A stretch of 64,000 nt of DNA from Streptomyces sp. NBRC 110035 (GCF_000829695.1 NZ_BBNN01000035.1:41865-105864); one strand, 5' to 3'; counted from the stretch's first letter, positions 38,975 through 48,278 are shown. Notes: generated by a model not told the origin, from the letters alone. Made by a program: numbers and translations.

Positions 38975-40180
38975 TCAGCGGCCGGCGGGCAGGTGGCCCC
39001 AGTCGAGGCGGAGCACGGCCAGGTCGTCGGAGTGGCGGCCGGCGTTGAGCGTGTGGGTTTCCTTGATGAGGAGGTCGACGTGGTCCTCCGGATCCGTCGG
39101 CGGCAGGTTTCCGATCAGCGCGAGCAGCCCTTCGACGCCGAGCCGCTCGCCCTTCGTCCCGTTGTGCCCTTCGATGAGGCCGTCGGTGTAGACGGTCAGG
39201 GCTCCGGTCTCCGGGAGCGGAACGACCGTGGAGGGCCAGCTGCCGTCTCCGGGGACGATGCCGAGGGCGATGCCGTGTTCGGCGCTCACCTCCCGGGTTC
39301 CCTCGGCCGTGGTCAGGAGGGGCTCGTGATGGCCCGCCAGGTGGAGGACGGCGGTGCCGGAGCTCTGGTCGAGGGTGAGCAGGGTGCAGGTGGCGAACAG
39401 GTGCTGACTGTCGCGTTCGGCGATCAGGATGCGTTCCATCAGGTGCAGCAGGTCGTCTCCGCGGTAGCCGCCGAGTACCAGGGAGCGCCATGCGATCCGC
39501 AGGCAGACACCCAGCGCAGCGGCGTCGGGACCGTGGCCGCTGACGTCGCCCACGACGGCGTGCAGCAGCCCGTCGTCCCCCTCCACCACGTCGAGGAAGT
39601 CCCCGCCGAGCAGGGCCATCTCCGCACCGGGCAGGTAGCGGGACGTCACCCTCACCGTGGAGGTGTCGAGCATCGGCTGGGGCAGCAGGCCGCGTTCCAG
39701 GCGTGCGTTCTCCTCCGCCCGCAGCCGGGTGGCCTGGGCTTCGGCGCTCGCGCGTTCCGTCCGGCTCCGGTAGACGGCGTAGCGCAGCGCTCTTCGCAGC
39801 AGGTCCGCTTCGACCTTGCCCTTGACGAGGTAGTCCTGCGCTCCGGCGGCCATGGCCTCGGTGCCCGCCCGGTCCTCGGACAGCCCGGTCAGGACGATCA
39901 CCGCGGTGTGCGGGGCCAGCCCTCGCACGGCCGTGACCGCGTCGACGCCGGCCACGTCGGGCAGGTGCAGGTCGAGGAGGACGCAGTCGATCGGGCTGCC
40001 GGCCAGTTCGGCGCGCGCCTCGGCCAGGGTGGTCCGGGTGGTCAGCGCGAACCGCATCCCCGTGTCGTGCAGGAGTTCCTCCACGAGCAGGGCGTCGCCC
40101 GGGTCGTCCTCGATCAGCAGGACGCGGTACAACGACCCCTCGGAGGCCACTTCCGGCACGGCCGGCATGTCTGTCGTCAT
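38975..40180 (-). CDS. Receiver domain-PP2C (SpoIIE-type) phosphatase
   Basis: 401 aa. N-terminal receiver (residues 18-135) with acidic residues IEDD, phospho-acceptor Asp70 in VLLDLHLP and Lys in YLVKGKV. A helical linker follows (about 140-170), then a PP2C/SpoIIE phosphatase domain (about 175-400), with LLGGDFLDVVEGDDG, VVGDVSGHGPDAAALG, LYTDGL-like VYTDGLIEGHNG and SDDLAVLRLDW metal-binding positions. It should dephosphorylate a Ser/Thr target, classically an anti-anti-sigma factor, when phosphorylated by the kinase next door. Its ATG overlaps the kinase stop (ATGA). Confidence 0.93.
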   Translation of the reverse strand: MTTDMPAVPEVASEGSLYRVLLIEDDPGDALLVEELLHDTGMRFALTTRTTLAEARAELAGSPIDCVLLDLHLPDVAGVDAVTAVRGLAPHTAVIVLTGLSEDRAGTEAMAAGAQDYLVKGKVEADLLRRALRYAVYRSRTERASAEAQATRLRAEENARLERGLLPQPMLDTSTVRVTSRYLPGAEMALLGGDFLDVVEGDDGLLHAVVGDVSGHGPDAAALGVCLRIAWRSLVLGGYRGDDLLHLMERILIAERDSQHLFATCTLLTLDQSSGTAVLHLAGHHEPLLTTAEGTREVSAEHGIALGIVPGDGSWPSTVVPLPETGALTVYTDGLIEGHNGTKGERLGVEGLLALIGNLPPTDPEDHVDLLIKETHTLNAGRHSDDLAVLRLDWGHLPAGR

Positions 40181-41784
40181 CGCGCGGGTTCCGCGTCGGC
40201 GCGGACGGCCTCCGGCACGGTGGGCGGGCCGGGGCTCTCCGGCGGCCGGGGTGCGAGGGTGAAGACGATGCGTGCGCCGTCGCGGTACTCCGGATCGACC
40301 TGGATGGTGCCTCCGTGGAACTCGACGATCTTCTTGCACATCGCGAGGCCGATTCCGCTGCCGGTGTAGGTGTCCTTGGTGTGCAGCCGCTGGAAGATCA
40401 CGAACACCTTGTCGGCGTACTCCGGTGCGATGCCGATGCCGTTGTCGGTGACGGTGAACCGCCACAGTTCGCCTTCCGGGGCCGCCGTGATGTGGATCTT
40501 CGGCGTTTCGCCCGGGCGGCGGAACTTGACGGCGTTGCCTATCAGGTTCTGCCAGAGCATGCCCAGCTGGGTGGGGTCGGCGACCAGGGTCGGCAGCGGG
40601 TCGTGGGTGATCTCCGCCCCGGCCTCCTCGATGCCGACGCTCAGCGCGGACAGGGTCCGCTCCAGCACCTCGTCCAGGTCGACGCTCTGGTGGGCGTTGT
40701 GCAGCCGCCCGACCCGGGAGAAGTCGAGCAGGTCGTTGATGAGGGTCTGCATGCGGTTCGCCCCGTCGACCGCGAAGTCGATGTACTGGTCGGCCCGGCT
40801 GTCGAGCTGCCCTCCGTAGCGCCGCTGGAGGAGCTGGGTGAAGCTGGAGACCTTGCGCAGCGGCTCCTGCAGGTCGTGGGAGGCCACGTACGCGAACTGC
40901 TCCAGCTCGGCGTTGGAGCGCTGGAGGTCCGCGGCCTGCGTGTCCAGCCGCTGCCGCGTGTCCTCGCTGAGGGCCAGTTCCCGTACGAGACGCTGCCGCA
41001 TGAAGTCGATCTCACGGCTGAGGCGCCGCAGGTCGGCGGGTCCCGTCGGGGTGATGGGATGCTCGAAGTCGCCGCCGGTGACGGCCCGGGCGTCCGCGCC
41101 GAGCCGCTCCAGCGGCATGTTGATGCCCCGGCGCAGTCCTTCGAAGATCAGAGCCGTGAGGACGACGATGAGCACCGCGATGGCGCTGAACACCCCGTTC
41201 CTCAAGGCCATCGTGTCCGTCAGGTCCTCCCTCACCTGTGCGAGGTCCGCGCGCAGCTGGTCCTGCTGGCTGCTCAGGGCGGCACGTACGTCGTCGAAGG
41301 CCTCCTTGCCCTCCGTCGCCCGATGGGTGGCCGTCGGCGAGGGGGATCCGGGGCGCGCCGCGGCGACGGGCCGGGCGACCCTCTCCTGCCACGTCGCCAC
41401 GGCGTCCTGCACGGTCTTCAGGTCGTCCAGCCCCGTGGGGTCGTCCTTGAGCAGCTCGGTGAGGTGCGCGACGGTCGCTTTCTGCTCGGTGAGCCCCTGC
41501 TCGTAGGGGTCGACGAACTCCGGTATGCCGGTGAGGCCGTAACCGCGGATTCCGGTCTCCTGGTTGAGCACGGCCGCTTCCAGGCGGACCGCGACGGTCA
41601 GCGCGGAGGAGCGCACGTCCACGAGTTCGTCGCTGATCGACTCGGTCCGCCCCAGGACCCATGCGCCCGCCGCCCCGAGCAGGGCCAGGACCACGAGGGA
41701 CGCGGCCGTTCCCACGCGAAGCCACCGCTTGGTCGTCCACGCGGAAAACCCTCGTGCGCGTGATCGCCTCTCGTCGACGGTCAT
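40177..41784 (-). CDS. CHASE3-domain sensor histidine kinase
   Basis: 535 aa. Membrane helix 1 (about 22-45), extracellular CHASE3-like region (about 50-180, with NQETGIRGYGLTG), helix 2 (about 190-210), HAMP (about 210-265), coiled coil, HisKA with YVASHDLQEPLRKVSSF (His about 300) and HATPase_c (NLIGNAVKFR, VTDNGIGIAP, GSGIGLAMCKKIV). The HisKA type is the one found in phytochrome-like kinases. ATG 41784 has GAGGAG 8 nt upstream. It is co-transcribed with the receiver-PP2C gene and divergent from the HTH-receiver gene; the three are likely one signalling pathway. Confidence 0.92.
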   Translation of the reverse strand: MTVDERRSRARGFSAWTTKRWLRVGTAASLVVLALLGAAGAWVLGRTESISDELVDVRSSALTVAVRLEAAVLNQETGIRGYGLTGIPEFVDPYEQGLTEQKATVAHLTELLKDDPTGLDDLKTVQDAVATWQERVARPVAAARPGSPSPTATHRATEGKEAFDDVRAALSSQQDQLRADLAQVREDLTDTMALRNGVFSAIAVLIVVLTALIFEGLRRGINMPLERLGADARAVTGGDFEHPITPTGPADLRRLSREIDFMRQRLVRELALSEDTRQRLDTQAADLQRSNAELEQFAYVASHDLQEPLRKVSSFTQLLQRRYGGQLDSRADQYIDFAVDGANRMQTLINDLLDFSRVGRLHNAHQSVDLDEVLERTLSALSVGIEEAGAEITHDPLPTLVADPTQLGMLWQNLIGNAVKFRRPGETPKIHITAAPEGELWRFTVTDNGIGIAPEYADKVFVIFQRLHTKDTYTGSGIGLAMCKKIVEFHGGTIQVDPEYRDGARIVFTLAPRPPESPGPPTVPEAVRADAEPAR

Positions 41785-41854
41785 CGTGTGGGCTCCTCGG
41801 TGTGGCAATCGTGTGAAAGTTGGGCCAGCACACTTTAGAGGGTGACAACCCTTG

Positions 41855-41884
41855 TTGTCGCGGAGCCGCTCCGGGACCTAGAGT
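41855..41884 (+). promoter_or_regulatory. Promoter of the HTH-receiver gene
   Basis: -35 TTGTCG (41855-41860), 18-bp spacer, -10 TAGAGT (41879-41884), ending 7 nt before the ATG at 41892, so the transcript would be leaderless. Confidence 0.65.
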
Positions 41885-41901
41885 GCCAGGCATGCCTGGC
41901 A
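41884..41901. promoter_or_regulatory. 18-bp perfect palindrome over the start codon
   Basis: TGCCAGGCATGCCTGGCA, perfectly self-complementary and centred on the ATG at 41892. It overlaps the last base of the -10 element. It could be an operator for the product itself, which has an HTH-like segment, or a translation-control hairpin. Confidence 0.6.
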
Positions 41902-42662
41902 AGGACTTCGCACCGCGGATCACTCCGCAGGAGACCGCCTCCCTCACGGACGCGGCAGTCGGTGATCTTGCGCAGCGCCTCGTCCACCGGCTCCTGGAAG
42001 CCCCCGCACAGCCGGCACCGGAAGACCCGGCACAGGCCCTGGCCCTGCTCCGCGTGCTGAATCACCTCAAGCAGGCCGCTGAACGGCTCCAGCAGGAAGC
42101 GGCCGTGGCCGCCGCCCGCGCGGGTGCCGGCTACCCGCAGATCGGCGCCGCCTGCGGCATGACCCGGCAAGGTGCCCGGCGGCGCTGGCCGGGGCTTTTC
42201 CACCATTCCCCCGAGAAACCCACGGAGCATCCGACGATGACCACCCCCGCCCGTCCCTTCGACGTCCTGCTGGTCGAAGACGACATTGCCGACGCCATGC
42301 TCATCGAGGAAGCCCTCTCCGAGCGCGGAGCCCGCAACCTCGTCCAGGTCACCGACGGAGTCGCCGCGCTGGAACACCTGCGGGCCCCGGACAGTCCGCG
42401 ACCCGACCTCATCGTCCTCGACCTGAACATGCCCCGGATGAACGGCCGCGACCTGCTCAAGGTCCTGAAGAGCGACGACGACCTGCAGACGATCCCCGTG
42501 GTCGTCCTGACCACGTCCACCGCCCCGGACGACGTCACGGGCGCGTACAGCAGTCACGCCAACGCCTACGTGACCAAGCCCGTCAACCTGGAGGAGTTCG
42601 AGCAGGCCGTCCAGAGCATCGACGCCTTCTACCTCGACACCGCCACCCGCCCCCGTCCCTGA
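41892..42662 (+). CDS. HTH-like domain fused to a single-domain response regulator
   Basis: 256 aa. Residues 1-105 are helical, with a terminal helix-turn-helix-like stretch YPQIGAACGMTRQGARRRW. Residues 120-250 are a CheY/Rcp1-like receiver (VLLVEDDIADAML, phospho-acceptor Asp177 in IVLDLNMP, VVLTTSTAP, YVTKPVNLEEFEQAV). The usual Rcp1-like protein would start at ATG 42237, which has its own GGAG 9 nt upstream, but the frame is open across the junction with no stop. It may be a fusion, or one frame giving two products. It is divergent from the CHASE3 kinase and probably its second output. Confidence 0.8.
   Translation: MPGKDFAPRITPQETASLTDAAVGDLAQRLVHRLLEAPAQPAPEDPAQALALLRVLNHLKQAAERLQQEAAVAAARAGAGYPQIGAACGMTRQGARRRWPGLFHHSPEKPTEHPTMTTPARPFDVLLVEDDIADAMLIEEALSERGARNLVQVTDGVAALEHLRAPDSPRPDLIVLDLNMPRMNGRDLLKVLKSDDDLQTIPVVVLTTSTAPDDVTGAYSSHANAYVTKPVNLEEFEQAVQSIDAFYLDTATRPRP
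42224..42239 (+). promoter_or_regulatory. Internal ribosome-binding site and start
   Basis: GGAG at 42224-42227, then 9 nt, then ATG 42237. Initiation here would give a stand-alone 141-aa receiver protein. Confidence 0.5.
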
Positions 42663-42669
42663 ACCGGCC

Positions 42670-42726
42670 CGGTGCCACGGCTCCCCGGAAGCAGGCTCCG
42701 CCCGCACGCGCGGAGCCGTGGCACCG
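42670..42726. terminator. Terminator after the response regulator
   Basis: 15-bp perfect arms CGGTGCCACGGCTCC / GGAGCCGTGGCACCG with a 27-nt loop. Confidence 0.7.
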
Positions 42727-42897
42727 CGCACCCGCAGAGGCCGTCCGGGGCGCCGTGTCGTCCCCGGGTCGTAGGCGGCGGGCCTCGCCCCCTGCTCCAG
42801 GAGGAGGCGGCGGAGCCCTCCCCCGGAGAGAACGTGCGGGTCCACCCAGACCGTAGGATGATCTGCGGGAGGGGCTTTTCTGGCAGACTCTGTGCCC

Positions 42898-43962
42898 ATG
42901 GGTGAAGCGACGGTGACCACGCTGGAAGGCCGGCACCAGGCCGCAGCGCACCCCGTCGAGGACGGGACGGGGCGAGGGCTCCTGCGCCGTCTGCGCACCC
43001 CCCGCCGACCGCGGCTGTGGTTCGAGATCCTGCTGATCGCGGTGAGTTACTGGACGTACTCGCTCGTCCGCAACGCGGTGCCGGAGCAGAAGTCCGAGGC
43101 GCTGCGCAACGCGGACTGGCTCTGGGACCTGGAGCGGCAGCTCAACCTCGCCTTCGAGGAGTCGGTCAACCACGCGGTGAACTCGGTGACCTGGCTGGTC
43201 GTCGGCATGAACTACTACTACGCCACCCTGCACTTCGTGGTCACGCTGGGTGTCCTGGTATGGCTCTACCGTAGTCATCCCGGCCGTTACGCGGCGACCA
43301 GACTGGTGCTGTTCTCCACCACCGCCGTCGCCCTGGCCGGTTACTACCTGTTCCCGCTCGCCCCGCCGCGCCTGATGAACGGCGGCGGCTTCATCGACAC
43401 CGTGGTGGTCCACGAGACCTGGGGGTCGATGGCCTCCGGCGACCTGAAGAACATGTCCAACCAGTACGCCGCGATGCCCTCGATGCACATCGGCTGGTCG
43501 ATGTGGTGCGGGCTGACCGTCTTCGCCCTGGCGACGGTCCCGTGGGCGAAGGTCCTGGGCCTGCTGTACCCGGCGGGCACGCTGGTGGTCATCGTCGCCA
43601 CCGCCAACCACTTCTGGCTGGACGCGGTGGGCGGCCTGCTCTGCCTCGCCTTCGGCTACGCGCTGGCGACCCTCTGGTACGGGAGCAGGCCGTACGCGCT
43701 GCCGCGAGCGGTGCCGGACGACGGGGGCGGGGGCGGGGGCGTCCGGGACGGGGCCGGCCGGTTCAGGGGTTCGCCGGGCCGGCGCGGCACGGACGCGGCC
43801 GTCGTGGAGGCGGACGGCGGCACGAACCCGGACGGCAGCCGGGGCACGGGCGGCGGGAGCACGGCGGTCGTGGGCCCGCGCACCCCGAAGGACCCGGACA
43901 GCTCCCCCACCGCGGGCGCCTCCGCCCGCACCCGGGCGCCGGAGACGACCCCGCGCCCCTGA
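42898..43962 (+). CDS. PAP2-superfamily membrane protein
   Basis: 354 aa. About six membrane helices between residues 40 and 260. The PAP2 phosphatase/transferase motifs are AAMPSMHIGWSMW (PSMH) and NHFWLDAVGG (H-x3-D), with the upstream YYLFPLAPPRLM. It belongs to the AUR1/inositol-phosphorylceramide-synthase-like branch, which transfers or removes lipid-linked phosphates at the membrane. Residues 265-354 are a low-complexity Gly/Thr/Pro/Asp tail. The start is ATG 42898. It is convergent with glnE, with only 20 nt between them and no strong hairpin. Confidence 0.85.
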   Translation: MGEATVTTLEGRHQAAAHPVEDGTGRGLLRRLRTPRRPRLWFEILLIAVSYWTYSLVRNAVPEQKSEALRNADWLWDLERQLNLAFEESVNHAVNSVTWLVVGMNYYYATLHFVVTLGVLVWLYRSHPGRYAATRLVLFSTTAVALAGYYLFPLAPPRLMNGGGFIDTVVVHETWGSMASGDLKNMSNQYAAMPSMHIGWSMWCGLTVFALATVPWAKVLGLLYPAGTLVVIVATANHFWLDAVGGLLCLAFGYALATLWYGSRPYALPRAVPDDGGGGGGVRDGAGRFRGSPGRRGTDAAVVEADGGTNPDGSRGTGGGSTAVVGPRTPKDPDSSPTAGASARTRAPETTPRP

Positions 43963-43982
43963 GGGGTCCCGCACCGCCGGGT

Positions 43983-46900
43983 CTACGACCCGCCGTAGAA
44001 CAGCTCCTCCATCACGCCCCGTGCCCTGCGGGCCGTGCGCCGGTACGCGTCGAGCATGTCGCCGGCACGGCCGGGACCGTAGCCGAGGTAGCGGCCGACG
44101 GCGGCCAGCTCCCGCGGGTCGCTGGGGAAGGTGTCCCCGGCCCGGCCCCGGACCAGCATGACCGCGTTGCGCACGCCCGTGGCGAGCACCCATGCCTCGT
44201 CGAGGACGGCCGCCTCCTCCGCGGGGATCAGCCCGGCCTCCCGGGCGGCCGCCAGCGCCTCGCGGGTGCGGGTGGTGCGCAGCCCCGGCTCGTGCGCGGC
44301 GTGCCGCAGCTGGATCAGCTGCACGGTCCACTCGACGTCGGACAGGCCACCGGGACCGAGCTTGGCGTGCAGCTTGGGGTCGGTGCCGCGGGGCAGCCGC
44401 TCGGACTCCATGCGGGCCTTCAGGCGCCGGATCTCGCGCGCGTCGTCCTCACCGATTCCGGCGGACGGATAACGCAGCGGGTGGATCAGCTCGACGAAGC
44501 GGCGGCCGAGGTCCTCGTCACCGGCGACCGGCTCGGCACGCAGCAGCGCGTGCCGCTCCCACACCAGGGACCAGCGCCGGTAGTACGCCTCGTACGACTT
44601 CAGGGTGCGGACCAGCGGCCCGGAGCGGCCCTCGGGGCGCAGGTCGGCGTCGATGAGCAGGGGCGGGTCGGCGCTGGGGATCTGGAGCAGGCGGCGCATC
44701 TCGGCGACGACCTTGCCGGCCGCGTCGGTCGCTTCCCGTTCGTCCACGCCGTCGCGCGGTTCGTGGACGAACAGGACGTCCGCGTCGGAGCCGTAGCCCA
44801 GCTCGTGGCCGCCGAAGCGGCCCATGCCGATGATCGCGAAGCGGGTGGGGAGGGTGTCCCCCCAGCCCTCCCGGACGACCGCGCGCAGCGTGCCGGCGAG
44901 GGTGGCGGCGGTCAGGTCCGACACAGCGCCGCCGACCAGGTCGACCAGGGCGCCCTGGTCGGCCTCCGCGGGCTGGGACTCGGTGCCGTAGGAGCCGACG
45001 ATGTCGGTGGCGGCGGTGCGGAACAGCTCGCGGCGGCGGACTCCGCGGGCGGCGGCGACCGCCTGGACGGCGCCGTCGGCGCGACGGACGGCGGCGACGA
45101 TCTCCTGTTCCAGGTGGTCACGGGAGCGAGGGCTGAGGCCGCCGGCCTCGCCGTCGCCGAGCAGGGCCACCGCCTCGGGGGCGCGCATCAGCAGGTCGGG
45201 GGCGAGCCGTCCGGCGGACAGGACGCGGGCGAGGTTCTCGGCAGCGGCGCCCTCGTCACGCAGCAGCCGCAGGTACCAGGGGGTCTTGCCGAGCGCGTCG
45301 GAGACCTTGCGGAAATTCAGCAGGCCGGCGTCCGGGTCGGCGGAGTCGGCGAACCAGCCGAGCAGCACGGGCAGCAGGGTCCGCTGGATGGCCGCCTTGC
45401 GGGTCACGCCGGACGCCAGCGCCTCCAGGTGGCGCAGGGCGGCCCCCGGGTCGGCGTAGCCGAGGGCGACCAGCCGTTCGCGGGCGGCCTCGGCGCTGAG
45501 CCGGGCCTCGCCGGGGGCGAGCTGGGCGACCGCGTCGAGCAGCGGCCGGTAGAACAGCTTCTCGTGCAGCCGCCGTACGACGGAGGCGTGCCGCCGCCAC
45601 TCGCGGTTCAGGGTCGTCACCGGGTCGGTGCGCAGGCCCAGGGAGCGGCCCGTGCGGCGCAGGTCCGCGTCGCCCTCCGGGACCAGGTGGGTGCGGCGCA
45701 GCTTGAAGAGCTGGATACGGTGTTCCAGGGAGCGCAGGAAGCGGTAGGCGTCGTCGAGCTGGGCGGCGTCGGCGCGGCCCACGTAGCCGCCGGCGGCGAG
45801 GGCCCCCAGCGCGTCGAGGGTGGTGCCGCTGCGCAGGGAGGTGTCGGTGCGGCCGTGCACCAGCTGGAGCAGCTGCACGGCGAACTCGACGTCGCGCAGC
45901 CCGCCGGGGCCGAGCTTGAGCTGACGGTCGACCTCGGCGGTGGGGATGGTGTCGATCACCCGGCGGCGCATCTTCTGCACGTCGGCGACGAAGTTCTCCC
46001 GCTCGGCAGCCTGCCACACCAGGGGGCGGAGGGCGGCGACGTACTCCTCGCCGAGCGCGAGGTCGCCGGCCACCGGGCGGGCCTTGAGCAGCGCCTGGAA
46101 CTCCCAGGTCTTGGCCCAGCGCCGGTAGTACGCGCGGTGCGAGGCGAGGGTGCGGACGAGGGGGCCGTTGCGGCCCTCGGGCCGCAGGTTGGCGTCGACG
46201 GGCCAGATGGTGCCCTCGACGTTGTTCTCGGAGCAGATCCGCATCATGTGCGAGGCCAGCCGGGTGGCGGCGCGCAGGGCCTTGTCCTCGTCGGCGCCGT
46301 TCACCGCCTCGCCGACGAAGACGACGTCGACGTCCGACACGTAGTTCAGCTCGTGCCCGCCGCACTTGCCCATCGCGATCACCGCGAGCCGGCACAGGGC
46401 GGTGTCCTCGGGCGCGGCGGCCTCGGCGAGCGAGAGGGCTGCACGCAGGGTGGCGGTGGCCAGGTCGGCGAGTTCGGCGGCGGTCTCGGACACCTCGGTG
46501 GTGCCGCAGACGTCGCGGGCGGCGATGGACAGCAGGCACCGCCGGTAGGCGACGCGCAGCGACACGGCGTCGGTGGCGGAGGCGAGGCCGTGCTCGAACT
46601 CGGTGACGCCGGGGTGCAGGTCCCGCGCCTCGTACGTGACGAGCGCCTGCCAGTCGTCGGGGTGCCGGGCGAGGTGGTCGGCCAGGGCCTCGGAGGCGCC
46701 GAGCACGCCGAGCAGCCGGTCACGCAGCGGCTTGGCGGCGATCAGCGTGTCCAGCAGCTCCTGCCGGCCGGTGGCGCCGGTCTGCGCCTCCAGCAGCCGG
46801 ACCAGTCCCAGCAGCGCGAGATCGGGGTCGGCGGTGCCGCCGAGCGCGTCGAGGAGTACCGGGTCGTCGCGCACCGCGGCCGGCTCGGGCCCGTCCAGCA

Positions 46901-46985
46901 GCCGCTCGGCCGCCGACGGATCGGTGAAACCGTGCCGCAGCAGCCGGGTGAAGGTACTGCTCCTGCGCCCCGGCACCGACGTCAT
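43983..46985 (-). CDS. glnE: Glutamine synthetase adenylyltransferase/deadenylase GlnE
   Basis: 1000 aa, full length. It has two nucleotidyltransferase halves. The N-terminal one, with MGKCGGHELNYVSDVDVVFV, removes AMP; the C-terminal one, with MGRFGGHELGYGSDADVLFV, adds AMP to Tyr397 of GlnA. Each keeps the G-G ... D-x-D metal site. The long helical linker between them has the duplicated RPEGR(N/S)GPLVRTL and YYRRW elements. ATG 46985 has GAGGGAGG upstream; an open frame reaches 47063. It controls GlnA (7555-8964) in response to nitrogen status. Confidence 0.97.
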   Translation of the reverse strand: MTSVPGRRSSTFTRLLRHGFTDPSAAERLLDGPEPAAVRDDPVLLDALGGTADPDLALLGLVRLLEAQTGATGRQELLDTLIAAKPLRDRLLGVLGASEALADHLARHPDDWQALVTYEARDLHPGVTEFEHGLASATDAVSLRVAYRRCLLSIAARDVCGTTEVSETAAELADLATATLRAALSLAEAAAPEDTALCRLAVIAMGKCGGHELNYVSDVDVVFVGEAVNGADEDKALRAATRLASHMMRICSENNVEGTIWPVDANLRPEGRNGPLVRTLASHRAYYRRWAKTWEFQALLKARPVAGDLALGEEYVAALRPLVWQAAERENFVADVQKMRRRVIDTIPTAEVDRQLKLGPGGLRDVEFAVQLLQLVHGRTDTSLRSGTTLDALGALAAGGYVGRADAAQLDDAYRFLRSLEHRIQLFKLRRTHLVPEGDADLRRTGRSLGLRTDPVTTLNREWRRHASVVRRLHEKLFYRPLLDAVAQLAPGEARLSAEAARERLVALGYADPGAALRHLEALASGVTRKAAIQRTLLPVLLGWFADSADPDAGLLNFRKVSDALGKTPWYLRLLRDEGAAAENLARVLSAGRLAPDLLMRAPEAVALLGDGEAGGLSPRSRDHLEQEIVAAVRRADGAVQAVAAARGVRRRELFRTAATDIVGSYGTESQPAEADQGALVDLVGGAVSDLTAATLAGTLRAVVREGWGDTLPTRFAIIGMGRFGGHELGYGSDADVLFVHEPRDGVDEREATDAAGKVVAEMRRLLQIPSADPPLLIDADLRPEGRSGPLVRTLKSYEAYYRRWSLVWERHALLRAEPVAGDEDLGRRFVELIHPLRYPSAGIGEDDAREIRRLKARMESERLPRGTDPKLHAKLGPGGLSDVEWTVQLIQLRHAAHEPGLRTTRTREALAAAREAGLIPAEEAAVLDEAWVLATGVRNAVMLVRGRAGDTFPSDPRELAAVGRYLGYGPGRAGDMLDAYRRTARRARGVMEELFYGGS

Positions 46986-47200
46986 CCCCGGCCTCCCTCG
47001 GTCCTGACCCGCCTCGGGCCCACCACGAGCCCTTCCAGGCGACGAGCCTATCCGTCCCGCCACGGCCCGTCCCCGGGACGCGGGTGCGATGCCGTGCGGT
47101 GCGGTGCGCGATGAGTTCCGGGGGCGTGCGGGGTCGGACCTTCCGGGGGAAGAACTCCCCCGTCACCCCCGTCACCCCGTCCCCGACCGGTGAGGCCCTG

Positions 47201-47752
47201 ATGACCGACGCACCACCACCCCCGACGAACGGGGCTCCCGTCTCCCCCGCTTCTCCCGAGGTCCGTCTCGACCCGCGCTACAGCGACCCGGAGGCGACCG
47301 CGCTCCCCTGGGCCGAGGCGCAGGGGCGGCTCGCCGCGGCGGAGCTCTTCTGGATCTCGACGGTCCGCCCCGACGGCCGTCCCCACGTCACTCCGCTTCC
47401 CGCCGTCTGGCCGGACGGCGCGCTGCACTTCTGCACCGGGCCGCAGGAGCGCAAGGCCCGCAACCTGGCGGCGAACCCGCACGTCGTCCTGACCACCGGC
47501 ACCCCCGCCTGGAACGAGGGACACGACCTGACGGTGGAGGGGGAGGCGGTACGGGTCGCCGACGACGGCCGGCTGCGCGAACTGGCGGCGGCCTGGGAGG
47601 CGAAGTACGGGAGCTTCTGGCACTTCGAGGTGCGCGGCGGCCACTTCCACCACGGGCCGGGACGCGCCGTCGTGTTCTCGGTGGCGCCGCGCACGGTTTT
47701 CGGGTTCGGTAAGGGCGAGCCGTTCAGCCAGACCAGATGGCGGTTCGCGTGA
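47201..47752 (+). CDS. Pyridoxamine 5'-phosphate oxidase family protein
   Basis: 183 aa, split-barrel flavin-binding fold. The core LFWISTVRPDGRPHVTPLPA and KARNLAANPHVVLTTG is characteristic of the PNPOx-like/F420- or FMN-binding group. The short size fits general flavin-dependent reductases rather than true PdxH. GTGAGG precedes ATG 47201. Substrate unknown. Confidence 0.8.
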   Translation: MTDAPPPPTNGAPVSPASPEVRLDPRYSDPEATALPWAEAQGRLAAAELFWISTVRPDGRPHVTPLPAVWPDGALHFCTGPQERKARNLAANPHVVLTTGTPAWNEGHDLTVEGEAVRVADDGRLRELAAAWEAKYGSFWHFEVRGGHFHHGPGRAVVFSVAPRTVFGFGKGEPFSQTRWRFA

Positions 47753-47799
47753 CGCCGAGAGACCGGACCGACCCGACCGACACAGCTGGAGGACCTCTG

Positions 47800-48270
47800 A
47801 TGAACATGGCCATGACCCTCGAAGTACTCCCGCTGCCCGTCAGCGACATCGACCGGGCCAGGGACTTCTACCGGGACAAGGTCGGCTTCCACGTCGACAT
47901 CGACCAGGAGGTCATGCCGGGCATGCGCATCGTCCAGCTGACGCCCCCGGGCTCCGGGTGTTCGATCGCGCTGGGCGACAGCATCTGGGAGATGGCGGGT
48001 GACGCCCGCCCGGCCCCGGGCTCGTACCGGGGCCTCCAGCTGTGCGTCGCCGACATCGGGGCGGCCCACGCGGAACTGACCGCACGCGGCCTGGAGATCT
48101 CCGAACCGGTCGTGTACACCCCGGACGACGGCGCGACGTTCATGTACTTCAAGGACCCGGACGGCAACGGCTGGGCGGTCCAGGAGTACCGCCGCCGCGC
48201 GACGGAGCCCCTGCACAAGCTGCTGACGGATCTGGCGGGCACCGCGGGCCGAGAGGACGGCCGGGCGTAG
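47800..48270 (+). CDS. VOC (glyoxalase/bleomycin resistance) family protein
   Basis: 156 aa with two beta-alpha-beta-beta-beta modules (VLPLPVSDIDRARDFYRDKV; LQLCVADIGAAHAELTARGL) and metal-site-like Glu near the end of each half (ISEPVVY, GWAVQEYRR). GGAGGACC precedes ATG 47800, 47 nt after the PNPOx gene, so the two may be co-transcribed. Substrate unknown. Confidence 0.85.
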   Translation: MNMAMTLEVLPLPVSDIDRARDFYRDKVGFHVDIDQEVMPGMRIVQLTPPGSGCSIALGDSIWEMAGDARPAPGSYRGLQLCVADIGAAHAELTARGLEISEPVVYTPDDGATFMYFKDPDGNGWAVQEYRRRATEPLHKLLTDLAGTAGREDGRA

Positions 48271-48278
48271 GGCGGGAG

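Noticed and set aside
43503..47114. A 1203-codon open frame opposite glnE
   Set aside because: GlnE is unambiguous on the other strand; the opposite frame has no homology features.
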